In this document: positions 45,315-54,422 of the stretch, piece by piece
Layout: each line of letters opens with the position of its first letter
Numbering within the stretch: position 1 is the first letter of the stretch
From: Hymenobacter roseosalivarius DSM 11622
Lineage (GTDB): Bacteria; Bacteroidota; Bacteroidia; Cytophagales; Hymenobacteraceae
Assembly (NCBI RefSeq): GCF_900176135.1
Contig: NZ_FWWW01000077.1
Span: 17,481-81,480, forward strand
DNA: 64,000 nt
Direction: 5' to 3'
The notes under the pieces: generated by a model
Databases searched by the model: none
What the model was told of the DNA's origin: nothing
Seen by the model: only the letters and a program-made list of their open reading frames with translations
Made by a program: the position numbers and the translations under genes

Positions 45315-45394
45315 GAAGCTGTTTAGGAATCCCATTTCGCGTCATGCTGGATCTGGCGGCTGAAATGGTTTTTAGGATTTCCTAAAACAGCTTC
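45315..45394. repeat. 80-bp palindrome with GAAGCTGTTT…AAACAGCTTC ends
   Basis: GAAGCTGTTTAGGAA and TTCCTAAAACAGCTTC are the outer arms, the same outer ends as the 150-bp element at 37444. The inside contains GTCATGCTGGATCTGGCGG and lacks the GTAGAGACGC core. It lies between regulator B and its kinase. Confidence 0.7.
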
Positions 45395-45467
45395 ACGGTA
45401 AGCGAAGGATAGTAGATCGGGGTTGCTAAGCAAAGCTGCACCCCCGTTGAGAAGAAAAATTGCTGCC

Positions 45468-46496
45468 TCAACGAGGCTCCAGCAGCGGCAGCCGCACCCG
45501 AAACCACTGATTCGCGGTACTGATTTCGACCGGCTGGGGGGCGTGAAGCAACTCGTAGCGGTGCTGCACGTTGCGCAGGCCCGTGCCGGTGCCGGAGGCC
45601 AGCCCCGCCAGCCGCGGTCGCAGGACATTTTCCACCGTGAAGTAGCCCGTGGCGGGGTCGGCGGTAAGGCAGAGCTCCAGCGGATTTTCGCGCGAGGCGA
45701 CGTTGTGCTTAAGCGCATTTTCCACCAGCAGCTGCACGCTCAGCGGGGCTACGTGCCACTCAAGCGCTTCAGAAGGGACATGCTGCTCCACTCGCAGATT
45801 ATCGCGAAAACGGACTTTTTGCAAAGCCACATACGTATCCACAAACGCCAGCTCCTCGGCCAGCGGTACCGTCACTTTGTCGCGGCTGAGCAGCACGTAG
45901 CGGTACACATCGGCTAGCTGCTCCACAAACTCTTGGGCCGCCACGTTGCCGGGCTCAATCAGGGCCGAGAGCGTGTTGAGTGAATTGAACAGGAAATGCG
46001 GATCGAGTTGGTTTTGCAGGGCTTCGAGCTGACTTTGTACACTAGCTTGGGTAAGCTGCTCGGCCCGGCGCACGTTCTGTTCCCACTTCTGAAAAAAATG
46101 CTGGCTCTCGTACACGAGCAGCACCACCGAGGTAGGCACCAGATTGATTAGTACCTGCACGAAAGTTCGCTCGGCGCTTAGTACTCCAAATATCTCGGTG
46201 GGTAGCACCAGCGTGAGCCCGACGGTGATGGCAACGGTGGCCAGGCTGGCGTAGAGCAGGCAAGCGGCGGCCAGCCACCACAGGCGCACGGATGTTTGAC
46301 CCACAGCGGGAAAACGGCGAATCAGCCATTGCCAGATGGCGCGGGTGCCCAGCCAAATAGTAAGCGTGTAAACGAGCGAAATCGGCCAGCTAACCAGGAA
46401 TGCGGTAACAGACTGGAGGGCATAATCGGCCTCCGGCAGTAGCATGAGCACGCTCACAGTCGGAATTCCAAACAGCAGCAACTGACGGTCTTGCAT
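45468..46496 (-). CDS. LytS-type sensor histidine kinase (copy B)
   Basis: A 342-residue membrane kinase: four hydrophobic segments in the first ~150 residues, a coiled linker (QKWEQNVRRAEQLTQASVQ), then NQLDPHFLFNSLNTL with the phosphoacceptor His, LLVENALKHNV and GTGLRNVQHRYELL. It is a paralogue of the kinase at 42414. With regulator B it forms a second LytSR pair in mirror orientation to the first. ATG at 46496 chosen over a GTG further upstream. Confidence 0.9.
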   Translation of the reverse strand: MQDRQLLLFGIPTVSVLMLLPEADYALQSVTAFLVSWPISLVYTLTIWLGTRAIWQWLIRRFPAVGQTSVRLWWLAAACLLYASLATVAITVGLTLVLPTEIFGVLSAERTFVQVLINLVPTSVVLLVYESQHFFQKWEQNVRRAEQLTQASVQSQLEALQNQLDPHFLFNSLNTLSALIEPGNVAAQEFVEQLADVYRYVLLSRDKVTVPLAEELAFVDTYVALQKVRFRDNLRVEQHVPSEALEWHVAPLSVQLLVENALKHNVASRENPLELCLTADPATGYFTVENVLRPRLAGLASGTGTGLRNVQHRYELLHAPQPVEISTANQWFRVRLPLLEPR

Positions 46497-46553
46497 GGTA
46501 GGTGGCGTGGGTTTCAGGCTCCGTGGGCCTAACGGCAACTTACGCACTTTCCC

Positions 46554-47432
46554 TCAGTGCGAAAGCAGCGGCAGACCGCTTAGCGCCCGCCAGTACAGCA
46601 GGCTCACGCCCCCGGCGTAGAGCACGGCGCAAGCAAAAATGCTTGCCGTTTGGGCACCAATACGCCCGATAAGTGCCGTGCGACCCAGCAGCCAGCCCAC
46701 GAAAGGTAACGCCTGTAAGGCGTGCAGTCCTAGAAAGTGGGCGGCGCGCAAATCGCCGGCGTGGGTGCTCCAGCCCAGCACGGGCAGGCCGGTCCCGCCA
46801 TCGGGGGCACCTACGGTGTGGCCGCCCTGCCCGATCATGGCACCGCCAATGGCGCTGCCGAGCAAAAATAGCAGCAGCCCCAAGCGCATGCCCCACACGT
46901 AACCCGCCGAGCCAAACGGCCGGTGGCGTAGCATCAGATACAAGGCCCACACCAGCAGAAGAGTATTGATGGCGATAAAAAGGCCCATGGCGGCAAACAC
47001 CAGTGTGTCGAATACAGAGCTGTTGTTGAAGTGAGAGGTGGTGCCACGTATGGCCTGTAGGAAAATAGCTGCAATTTCGACCGTCATGCTGATGGCCACG
47101 CCCCAGCTGATTATGCCCACTGACCGCTGAGCAGGCGCGGGCAAATCGGCCAGCAGCCAGCCCAAAGTCCACAAATAAATGACGATGGAAACGGAGAATT
47201 TAAGAGGCTTAAACCAGACGTTGAGGCCCGTTACTAGACACTCATCGAAGGGTGCTAGCGCCAGGGCAGTCACGGCCAAGCCCACGCTCAGCCAGCCTGC
47301 CCACGATAGCACAGGGTTGCAGCGGTGCAGAATAACCAGCCGCTCACGCAGGTCCTGTGCCGAACTCAGGAGCAATGGGCGGCGGGGGGCAAATGTAGTG
47401 GAGCTGCCGGAAGCGAAAAGGAGCGTTTTCAT
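46554..47432 (-). CDS. Integral membrane protein of unknown function
   Basis: A 292-residue protein with about seven hydrophobic segments (ILHRCNPVLSWAGWLSVGLAV, then FKPLKFSVSIVIYLWTLGWLLADL, GFIAINTLLLVWALYLML-type helices). Conserved-looking loops include VWFKPLKFSVS, STHAGDLRAAHFLGLHALQALPFVGW and GQGGHTVGAPDGG. I do not know the family. It is 12 bases from the ABA4-like gene upstream on the same strand, suggesting a two-gene membrane unit. The ATG at 47432 is supported by the GGGGGGCAAAT-containing N-terminal region starting just after it. Confidence 0.65.
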   Translation of the reverse strand: MKTLLFASGSSTTFAPRRPLLLSSAQDLRERLVILHRCNPVLSWAGWLSVGLAVTALALAPFDECLVTGLNVWFKPLKFSVSIVIYLWTLGWLLADLPAPAQRSVGIISWGVAISMTVEIAAIFLQAIRGTTSHFNNSSVFDTLVFAAMGLFIAINTLLLVWALYLMLRHRPFGSAGYVWGMRLGLLLFLLGSAIGGAMIGQGGHTVGAPDGGTGLPVLGWSTHAGDLRAAHFLGLHALQALPFVGWLLGRTALIGRIGAQTASIFACAVLYAGGVSLLYWRALSGLPLLSH

Positions 47433-47443
47433 ACTTATGATGG

Positions 47444-47917
47444 CTAAGATGAGCGAACAGAATCCAGAATTGTGGCAGGACTGGGGGGCAAATTCAGGGG
47501 ATAAAAGCGGCGTACAAAAGCGTACAACAGCATTCCCACCGGCCCCATCAAAAAGGTGAATAGCAGACACGGAATCAGCAGCAGGTGCGGGACTCCGCGG
47601 CGGTGGGCATCGCGCGCCGACCACGCGCCCACAGCCAAATCGAAGCAGAGATAATGCATCCAGCCTGCCAGCAGGGCCCACGGGTCCTGGAACAGCAGCG
47701 CCACCTCGGCCAGCGAAGAAAAGCCCCCCACGCTGCCCCGCGGGCCAGCATAATGCACCCCGATCACCACGGCATAAGTCACAGCCAAGCCCAGCGACAA
47801 CGCCCCGCTGAGCACCAGGCGGCGCGTAACTACCCAGCGCGGCGCAATCAGCAGCAGGACCCACCCCAGCATGGCTACGGTGTTGGCAACAGAAAACAGA
47901 GTGGCGGGCGTAAGCAT
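47444..47917 (-). CDS. ABA4-like (DUF4281) membrane protein
   Basis: A 157-residue membrane protein with four hydrophobic segments. The pattern MLTPATLFSVANTVAMLGWVLLLIAPRW, then WMHYLCFDLAVGAWSARDAHRRGVPHLLLIPCLLFTFLMGPVGMLLY, fits the ABA4-like/DUF4281 family, named from a plant carotenoid-related protein; its bacterial role is unknown. It precedes the unknown membrane gene at 46554, and both are probably co-transcribed. ATG at 47917. Confidence 0.8.
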   Translation of the reverse strand: MLTPATLFSVANTVAMLGWVLLLIAPRWVVTRRLVLSGALSLGLAVTYAVVIGVHYAGPRGSVGGFSSLAEVALLFQDPWALLAGWMHYLCFDLAVGAWSARDAHRRGVPHLLLIPCLLFTFLMGPVGMLLYAFVRRFYPLNLPPSPATILDSVRSS

Positions 47918-48250
47918 AGTGGGAGCTTTTTTACCTAAACTACCCCTCATTCCTGCCTATCGAAATTTCAATCCAAGTGAAGCCGACCCCGCGCCGGGTG
48001 AACCGACAATATTCTGTGGTGAAACGTCGCCGCATAGTGAGGCAAACGCGAGCAGGAAACCTGGCTGGGGTATTTTCTATTGACTTGCCCCGACTTTGCT
48101 TCCTTCTGTCAGCCAATAACCCACGGGGGATAACTGCGTTGAATTACAATACCCCGGCTCCATCAGATCTGCCGCTTAGACCTCCCCAATTGCGCACTGA
48201 CCAATCTTCCGCTCACGTATTGCTGCCTGCTGGTCGCGTACTTTTAGCCT
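47918..48250. other. Gene-free region
   Basis: About 330 bases between divergent genes. Short open frames on the + strand (47871-48083, 47977-48258) lack coding character. No hairpin or clear -7 box was seen. Confidence 0.4.
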
Positions 48251-48955
48251 GTGAATAAGCTGGTAATCCTGTTGCTACTGTTGCTGCCAGCACCGGCTAC
48301 CGCCACGCTGGCGGCCCACAAAACAGCCTCAATCGTAGTACCTGACAGCACTTTCGTGCGCCAGAGCCACCGCCGGCCCGTGTTTCAGTTCGACCCGCGG
48401 TTTTCTCTGCTTAATGGCAAGGTGGTGGGCATCACGGGCTTTAAGGGCGGCATCGAGTGGAACGGCCGTCTGCGCGCCGGTCTGGGCCTGTACCTGCTCA
48501 GCGGCGGCGTCCCCACCGACGCGCCCCTGCCCCCCGATTTGCCCCCCAATACCCGCGACGAGCTGCGCTTCCGCTATGTGGTGGGCTACGGCGAGTACGT
48601 ACTCATTGGCAACCCGCGCTGGGAGCTGAGCACGCCCATGCAGGTAGGCATCGGCAAGTTCTACTCCCGCTACCAGCTCCCCGACGGCGGGGTGCGGCGC
48701 TCCGCCAAAGACCTTATTTACGTGCTGGAGCCCTCCGTCGCCAGCCATTACCGCATCTTTCAGTGGCTGGGCGTGGGCACGGGCGCGGGCTACCGCCAGA
48801 TGCTGTTTATTGATGACAAGCTGGAGGATGAGCTGAGCGGCATTATCTTCTTTGGCCGCGTCAAGCTCTTTATAGGCGATTTGTATAAAGTAGCGCGGGG
48901 CCGGCAGAAGCTGTTCTCGCAGGATGGTCTGCGCTCGTCCGAGTGGCCAAAGTAA
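48251..48955 (+). CDS. Exported outer-membrane-type protein of unknown function
   Basis: A 234-residue protein starting on GTG with a signal peptide (MNKLVILLLLLLPAPATATLA). The mature part has alternating hydrophobic strands: VFQFDPRFSLLNGKVVGITGFKGGIEWNGRLRAGLGLYLLSG, LRFRYVVGYGEYVL, WLGVGTGAGYRQMLF and IIFFGRVKLFIGD. This suggests an 8- to 10-stranded barrel, as in many Bacteroidota outer-membrane proteins of unknown role. It is followed immediately by a long palindrome. Confidence 0.65.
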   Translation: MNKLVILLLLLLPAPATATLAAHKTASIVVPDSTFVRQSHRRPVFQFDPRFSLLNGKVVGITGFKGGIEWNGRLRAGLGLYLLSGGVPTDAPLPPDLPPNTRDELRFRYVVGYGEYVLIGNPRWELSTPMQVGIGKFYSRYQLPDGGVRRSAKDLIYVLEPSVASHYRIFQWLGVGTGAGYRQMLFIDDKLEDELSGIIFFGRVKLFIGDLYKVARGRQKLFSQDGLRSSEWPK

Positions 48956-48957
48956 GA

Positions 48958-49165
48958 GCCTCACCCCCCCGGCCCCCTCCCCCGCGGAGAGGGGGAGCCA
49001 GCCGACTCGTTCAGCGAAGCACTAGCTTAGGCTGGCACTTCTACCGCTTTTTACAAAACAGATGGGAAGCTGGTAGCCGTTTTGGAGGCGCAAGCCGATA
49101 GAGCGGCGTAGGCCGAGCGTCAGGCTCCCCCTCTCCACGGGGGAGGGGGCCGGGGGGGTGAGGCC
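48958..49165. repeat. Long palindrome with CCTCACCCCCCCGGCCCCC arms
   Basis: The left arm (48958-48999) and right arm (49123-49165) are almost perfect complements over ~42 bases, separated by ~120 bases. It lies between convergent genes and may also act as a terminator. Confidence 0.8.
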
Positions 49166-49183
49166 AATCGTTAGGTGGTGAGG

Positions 49184-50302
49184 TTAATAGTTGAACAAGG
49201 CCACCGTACCGCGCCTATCCAGCTTGCCCGAAGCTGTCGTTTTAAACTCGGGCACGTAGACCAGCTCGCGGGGCCGCTCGTAGCGGCCCAGGCGCTCCGT
49301 CAGCAGCGCCAGCAGCTGCTCACTTTGCCCCCCAGATAAGGCGTCGCCTTCCAGAAAGGCAGTTACCTGCTCGCCAAGGCGCTCATCGGGGCGGGCAGCT
49401 ACGAAGGCGCGTCTGGGGGGCAAATTAAGCTCGGCCAAGGCTACTTCCAGCACCTGCTCTACCTTTTCGGCCTGCACCTTTACGCCCCCGGAGTTAATCA
49501 CGAAATCAGCCCGGCCCAGCCACTCGAAGGCGTGCTCCTCGGGTAGCAGGCGTACCTGGTCGTTGGTCGTGATGAGCTGGTCGTCGGTCACGTCGGCGCG
49601 TACGGTGAGGCAGCCGTGCTCATCCTCGGCTACGTGAATGCCAGGCAGTACTTTGTAATAAGGCGAAGCGTCAGAGCCATTTAAGCGGCGCAGGGCAATG
49701 TGCGAGGCCGTTTCGGTCATGCCGTAGGTGTGATACACGGGCACCGCGAGGGCCTGCGCGGCTCGCGCCAACCCGCTTTCCACGGCCGCGCCACCTACCA
49801 GAATGGCCTTCATGGCATTCAGCCGGGCCGCGTGCCCATTCTCCAGCACCGTGCGCAGCTGCAAAGGCACGAAAGAAACGAAGTCAAACGCGGCCTCCGC
49901 CGGCACCAACGCCAGCGGGTCGGCGTGGGGCTCCACGATGGTCAGGTGCAGGTTCAGCTCCAGGCCGCGCACCAGCATCATCAGCCCGCCCACGTACTCG
50001 CAGTTCAGGCACACCAGCATCCGGTCGCCGGGCCCCAAATCGAAATAGTCGGCGGTGCGGTGGGCGCTGGCCGCGAGCTGTTGCCGCCGCATTTGAATCC
50101 GCTGAGGCTCACCCGTGGATCCGGAAGTTTGCAGGCCAAATTCCAACGTCCCATTTAGCCACTGCCGACAGAAATCCAGCACCTTGGCTTCGTAGCCGTT
50201 CAGATCTACAGGAGTATTAGCAGGGTATTGCTTGATGTCGGAGTAGCGAAATTCGCGACCGTTGAGCAGAAGGAAATCAGGAATGAGAGTAGAAGTAGGC
50301 AT
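49184..50302 (-). CDS. menE: o-Succinylbenzoate-CoA ligase
   Basis: An adenylate-forming enzyme of 372 residues that activates o-succinylbenzoate to its CoA ester. The P-loop appears as LQTSGSTGEPQ, with YHTYGMTETASHIALR and LGRADFVINSGGVKVQAEKVEQVLE (the mobile C-terminal domain). The short length is usual for Bacteroidota MenE. The ATG at 50302 is preferred; an upstream in-frame extension is not conserved-looking. It is the last gene of the men cluster. Two GGGGGGCAAA motifs (49324, 49415) lie inside it in opposite orientation. Confidence 0.9.
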   Translation of the reverse strand: MPTSTLIPDFLLLNGREFRYSDIKQYPANTPVDLNGYEAKVLDFCRQWLNGTLEFGLQTSGSTGEPQRIQMRRQQLAASAHRTADYFDLGPGDRMLVCLNCEYVGGLMMLVRGLELNLHLTIVEPHADPLALVPAEAAFDFVSFVPLQLRTVLENGHAARLNAMKAILVGGAAVESGLARAAQALAVPVYHTYGMTETASHIALRRLNGSDASPYYKVLPGIHVAEDEHGCLTVRADVTDDQLITTNDQVRLLPEEHAFEWLGRADFVINSGGVKVQAEKVEQVLEVALAELNLPPRRAFVAARPDERLGEQVTAFLEGDALSGGQSEQLLALLTERLGRYERPRELVYVPEFKTTASGKLDRRGTVALFNY

Positions 50303-50412
50303 TAACTGGACAAAAGAGGCTTTTATTGAGACACAAGACGTATACGCGCCAACAAAACGGAAAAGATGTGTGGCTGCTTTTTCAGCTGTGGGAAGTAGCT
50401 CCAAACAGTAGC

Positions 50413-50862
50413 TCAGCTAATCAACCACCGCTGATATGTCTTAGGAGAAGGCGCCATCACCGCGCAGAGTGTCAGCAACAAACACCCGAAGAATACCAGA
50501 TCAAACGGGCTTTTAGTAACGGTATACGTGACCAGGGGCGGCAAGCCAGCCAAGCCTAACAGACTATTGCGCAGAAAAATGCGGCCTTTATACAACCGTA
50601 GATTCTCGGCTTCCGGCCGCCGCAGATTCGGCTTTATCTGGGAAGAAACCAGGTAGACCAGCACGCCAACCAACAGCAATAAGCTCCCTAGCAACAGAAG
50701 CGCCGGCCACGTAGCCAATGCTGGATTCACAGCTCCCGATCCGGCGGTCCGGCGGCCGCCGACCAGCACCAGCGTAGCCATTACAGCCGCCTGAATTGGG
50801 TAGTGCAACCAGTGCAAGCGCCGTATGCGGCGAATAGCTTCGTCGTAGGAGGGGTCGGCCAT
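50413..50862 (-). CDS. Small integral membrane protein of unknown function
   Basis: A 149-residue protein with four hydrophobic segments (HWLHYPIQAAVMATLVLVGG, WPALLLLGSLLLLVGVLVYLV, a basic loop KPNLRRPEAENLRLYKGRIF, then LLGLAGLPPLVTYTV and DLVFFGCLLLTLCAVM). The fold is not recognised. It lies inside the men cluster between menB and menE, where menC is often found in related genomes, but it is not MenC. Confidence 0.6.
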   Translation of the reverse strand: MADPSYDEAIRRIRRLHWLHYPIQAAVMATLVLVGGRRTAGSGAVNPALATWPALLLLGSLLLLVGVLVYLVSSQIKPNLRRPEAENLRLYKGRIFLRNSLLGLAGLPPLVTYTVTKSPFDLVFFGCLLLTLCAVMAPSPKTYQRWLIS

Positions 50863-50970
50863 GCCTTCGGCTACGTAACAAGCCGCAACCAGGATTTGCT
50901 GTTAATTGTCAAAGTTTCCCTGTATGCTGTTCGGTAGAGCGGTAAGAATTAACCCAACCGAAAAAGTGGG

Positions 50971-51335
50971 TTATTTGGCTTTAACAGGCTCCGGTAGAAG
51001 CTTAAAATAAGTTGCCTTAAAACGGTTATCGACTACTTCGCCCTGTACCTCCGCTTTGCGGATAGAGTTGCAAAACCCGTCGTTGGCGTGAGCGTCGCCG
51101 TGGGAGTCAATATTCGACCCGTCAAGAAATACGATTTGCCCCCTAGGCGCACGGCTAAGTCACAGCTTTTGCCCGGCAGTCCCAGCTTGCACTGTCCACA
51201 GGCTGCGTCTGCTACCATCACCTCCTTGGCTTTGTCGGGAGCGGCGGCTACACTGGCAGCGGCTTTGGTCGTCTGAGCTTGGGCAGTCGATGCTGCGAAG
51301 AAGCCGAAAGTAAGGAGCAGGAATAAAGACTTCAT
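50971..51335 (-). pseudogene. DUF6370-like secreted protein with a frameshift
   Basis: The ATG at 51335 starts a signal peptide (MKSLFLLLTFGFFAASTAQA), then ACGQCKLGLPGKSCDLAVRLGGKSYFL. Next to GGGGGC the frame is lost: one base is missing around the codons for FL. The next frame continues DGSNIDSHGDAHANDGFCNSIRKAEVQGEV and FKATYFKLLPEPVKAK, ending TAA at 50971-50973. Joined, this is a complete 121-residue member of a small family I believe is DUF6370 (ACGQC…GKSCDLA…HGDAHA.DGFC). Either a true lesion or a sequencing error; the unshifted frame stops at 51033. Confidence 0.8.
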
Positions 51336-51456
51336 AACGCAGCTGGTAAAAGGTAAAGAAGCATGAACAGTACGATTGCCAGGCGTAAGTAACGAAAAAA
51401 CTGCCTGCCCACTTATGAACAGGCAGTTGTATGCGAGGCAAAACTGCGGCCGTGCC

Positions 51457-52275
51457 TTACGGAAACTTGGGGTACTTGTCGAAATCAGGCTGGCGCTTTT
51501 CAATAAAGGCGTTGCGGCCTTCTTTAGCTTCTTCGCTCAGGTAATAGAGCAACGTCGCGTTGCCAGCAAGTTCCTGAATACCTGCCTGCCCGTCGAGCTC
51601 GGCGTTGAAGCTGGATTTGAGCATGCGCAGCGCTAGGGGGCTTTTTTCGAGGATTTTGCGGCACCAGGCCACGGTCGTTTCTTCCAGCTGCTCCAGCGGC
51701 ACTACTTTGTTCACGAGGCCCATATCGAGGGCTTCCTGAGCGTCGTACTGGTCGCAGAGAAACCAGATTTCACGGGCTTTCTTCTGACCGACTACGCGGG
51801 CCAGGTAGCTCGCGCCAAAGCCGCCGTCGAACGAGCCTACTTTGGGGCCGGTCTGGCCGAAGCGGGCGTTATCGGCCGCGATGCTCAGGTCGCAGACGAC
51901 GTGCAATACGTGGCCGCCGCCAATGGCCCAGCCGGCCACCATGGCAATGACGGGCTTGGGAATGGAGCGGATCTGCTTCTGCAGATCGAGCACGTTGAGG
52001 CGGGGCACGGTGTCTTCGCCCACGTAGCCGCCGTGCCCGCGCACGCTCTGGTCACCACCCGAGCAGAAGGCTTTGCCGCCCTCGCCGGTGAGGATAACCA
52101 CGCCAATATCCGTGCGCATCCGGCAGATATCCATGGCTTCAATCATCTCCTGCACCGTGAGCGGCGTGAAGGCATTGTGCACCTGCGGGCGGTTGATGCT
52201 GATTTTGGCGATGCCCTCATAAAAAGTGAAGAGAATCTCGCGGAATTCCTTAATCGGAGTCCAGGTAATAGCCAT
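51457..52275 (-). CDS. menB: 1,4-dihydroxy-2-naphthoyl-CoA synthase
   Basis: A 272-residue crotonase-fold enzyme that closes the second ring of the naphthoquinone from OSB-CoA. Diagnostic features: the [18 protein letters not shown] loop, [44 protein letters not shown] and a C-terminal [16 protein letters not shown], all standard for MenB. It starts 104 bases after the menD stop, across a palindromic repeat. Confidence 0.96.
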   Translation of the reverse strand: MAITWTPIKEFREILFTFYEGIAKISINRPQVHNAFTPLTVQEMIEAMDICRMRTDIGVVILTGEGGKAFCSGGDQSVRGHGGYVGEDTVPRLNVLDLQKQIRSIPKPVIAMVAGWAIGGGHVLHVVCDLSIAADNARFGQTGPKVGSFDGGFGASYLARVVGQKKAREIWFLCDQYDAQEALDMGLVNKVVPLEQLEETTVAWCRKILEKSPLALRMLKSSFNAELDGQAGIQELAGNATLLYYLSEEAKEGRNAFIEKRQPDFDKYPKFP

Positions 52276-52290
52276 AGGAAGAATGATTTT

Positions 52291-52376
52291 TCTGCGAACC
52301 TCTGCGCTCCTCTGTGGGAACCCAACAATGATATTTCCCGCAGAGGAGCGCAGAGGGTTACGCAGAGGTTCGCAGT
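52291..52376. repeat. Palindrome between menD and menB
   Basis: Left arm CTGCGAACCTCTGCGCTCCT and right arm AGGAGCGCAGAGG…AGGTTCGCAG, with a small insertion (GTTACGCAG) in the right arm. It shares the GCGAACCTC theme with the palindrome at 19471. Confidence 0.7.
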
Positions 52377-52379
52377 GTT

Positions 52380-54230
52380 CTAAAGAAAAGCGGTTTTGAC
52401 GGAAGTACGATAATGTTCGAAGAAGGCAGCGTTGGTGGCGCTGTCGGTGGTGATTTCCAGTAGGGCCGCGCCGCCTTCGGGTGCAAAGAAAACCGGTAAA
52501 GCCGATTCAAGTTCGGCGAAAGTGGAAACGGGGAAGTAGCGCAGGTTAAAATCGCGCGCCGTATTCTCGGCCGTAAGCGGTTGGTGAGTCTCGAAAAACT
52601 CCTCCAGCTCCGGCTGCTGGCGCGGCCCGTCGATAAGCCGAAAAATGCCCCCCGCGTGGTTGTTGAACAGCGCGATGCGCAGATTGGGCAGCGGGTAGTT
52701 GTGCCAAAGCGCGTTGCGGTCGTAGAAAAACGCCACGTCGCCGGTGAGCAGGACCACGGGCCGGTCGGGTTGGGCCAGCGCCGCGCCAACGGCCGTGCTG
52801 GTGCAGCCGTCGATGCCGCTGGTGCCGCGGTTGGCGAATACTTCGATGGTACGGTTGGTCAGGCCCAGAATGTTGGCGTAGCGCACGGCCATGCTGTTGG
52901 CCAGGTGCAGGGCGGTGTGGTCGGGCAGGGTTTTTAAGGTAGAATAAAAAGCAGTGAACTCGTTGAAAGCCTGGGGAGGCACGGTAAAGAAATCAGCCAG
53001 TAACCCGCTTGCCCACTGCTCGGCACGATGCCAGTGAGAAACGTAAGCTGCTTCAGATGTAGATTCAACGGTATGTATCGGCCATCCCAACGGAATAGGA
53101 GCAGGAGCAACTCGGGTAGCATCGGATACTGCCGCCAAACCAGCTAGTGGACCTTCTGCCGGAATCAAATGAGCAACCTGCTGTTTATCAAGCAAAAGCA
53201 TCTGCTTAAAGAACGTTGCCGGCTCCAACCGAATAATGCGCGTCAGGGATTTAAATGTGTCGGCGACCGGGCCGGCGGCTTGCACATGCCAATGCTGCCG
53301 GGGGGCAAATTCGCGTAGGTAGAGCTTCAGGGCTTTCGAAATCAGCGACTGCCCAAACGTAATCAGCAGCTCCGGGCGCAGGTCGGCTTTGAGGACTGCA
53401 TTGGCTCCGGCCAGGAATACATCCTGATGCCCCAGCGGCGCGGCGGCAGCAGCTTCAGCATTGCCCCCCACAGGCTGATGCAGATTGGCAATCACGTCGC
53501 CGACCACCGGCACTTGGTACGCCGCCGCGAAGCCATGCAAGTTTAGCAGCAAGCCTTTATCAAAGCCATGCTGCCCAGCTACTACCAGCACCCGCCGCGT
53601 CTTCCGTAGCTTGTGGGCTAAACTCGCTGCTTCACCGGGGGGCAAAGTGGGCGTACCCGCTTGCTCATGAACAATCTTTACCTCCTCAAACCGCAGCTCT
53701 TCACCCGCTTTCGGATAAAAAGGCTCGCGCAGCGGAATATTGACCTGTACCGGCCCGGCCGGAAATTGCTCGGCCAGATTAATAGCCTCATTCACCAGCC
53801 GCTCCGAATGCCACTTGGCATCGGGGTGGCTGGTATCGGCGGGGAAAGTGAACGAGCCTTTGGCGTGGCGGCCGAACAGGTCGGTTTGGCGAATAGTCTG
53901 GCCGTCGAGCTGATCGATCCACTCCGGGGGACGGTCGGCGGTGAAAATGACGAGCGGGATTTGCTGAAAATAGGCTTCGGCTACGGCGGGCGCGTAGTTC
54001 AGACCGGCCGTGCCGGAAGTACACACCAACGCCACCGTCCGCCGCTGGCTTTGCGCCATGCCTAGTCCAATGAAAGCTGCGGCCCGCTCATCGGGCACCG
54101 TACGCACTTGAATCTCCGGGTGGCGGGCAAAGGCAATCGTCAGGGGCGCACATCGCGAGCCGGGCGACAGCACTACATCCGTAATGCCATGACGGGCGCA
54201 GATTTCCGCGATGTTATAAACTGCCTGCAT
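52380..54230 (-). CDS. menD: SEPHCHC synthase (2-succinyl-5-enolpyruvyl-6-hydroxy-3-cyclohexene-1-carboxylate synthase)
   Basis: A 616-residue thiamine-diphosphate enzyme that joins isochorismate and 2-oxoglutarate-derived succinic semialdehyde. It begins with [27 protein letters not shown] and [14 protein letters not shown], with the ThDP Glu typical of MenD. A central domain contains [25 protein letters not shown], and the C-terminal part has [21 protein letters not shown] and [17 protein letters not shown] (Mg-ThDP motif). ATG at 54230 gives a normal N-terminus. Confidence 0.96.
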   Translation of the reverse strand: MQAVYNIAEICARHGITDVVLSPGSRCAPLTIAFARHPEIQVRTVPDERAAAFIGLGMAQSQRRTVALVCTSGTAGLNYAPAVAEAYFQQIPLVIFTADRPPEWIDQLDGQTIRQTDLFGRHAKGSFTFPADTSHPDAKWHSERLVNEAINLAEQFPAGPVQVNIPLREPFYPKAGEELRFEEVKIVHEQAGTPTLPPGEAASLAHKLRKTRRVLVVAGQHGFDKGLLLNLHGFAAAYQVPVVGDVIANLHQPVGGNAEAAAAAPLGHQDVFLAGANAVLKADLRPELLITFGQSLISKALKLYLREFAPRQHWHVQAAGPVADTFKSLTRIIRLEPATFFKQMLLLDKQQVAHLIPAEGPLAGLAAVSDATRVAPAPIPLGWPIHTVESTSEAAYVSHWHRAEQWASGLLADFFTVPPQAFNEFTAFYSTLKTLPDHTALHLANSMAVRYANILGLTNRTIEVFANRGTSGIDGCTSTAVGAALAQPDRPVVLLTGDVAFFYDRNALWHNYPLPNLRIALFNNHAGGIFRLIDGPRQQPELEEFFETHQPLTAENTARDFNLRYFPVSTFAELESALPVFFAPEGGAALLEITTDSATNAAFFEHYRTSVKTAFL

Positions 54231-54278
54231 GATTTCAATCAATAGTTAACTCGTAAATGCTAAATCTCTCGAGCGAAT

Positions 54279-54372
54279 GTCATGCTGAGCAAAGCGAAGC
54301 ATCTTTCCCGCTTCGTTGAGTTTACTAACCAGTAGAGATGCTTCAACAAGCGGACGCTAGATTAAGCATGAC
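54279..54372. repeat. Palindrome, GTCATGC…GCATCT family (copy 2)
   Basis: GTCATGCTGAGCAAAGCGAAGCATCT on the left; AGAGATGCTTCAACAAGCG and the terminal AGCATGAC on the right. The internal TTTACTAA matches copy 1 at 39773. It fills the gap between menF and menD. Confidence 0.7.
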
Positions 54373-54422
54373 CGCCTTTTGTGTAGTACACGACAACATC
54401 TCATCCAAGTAACCAAATAGGT

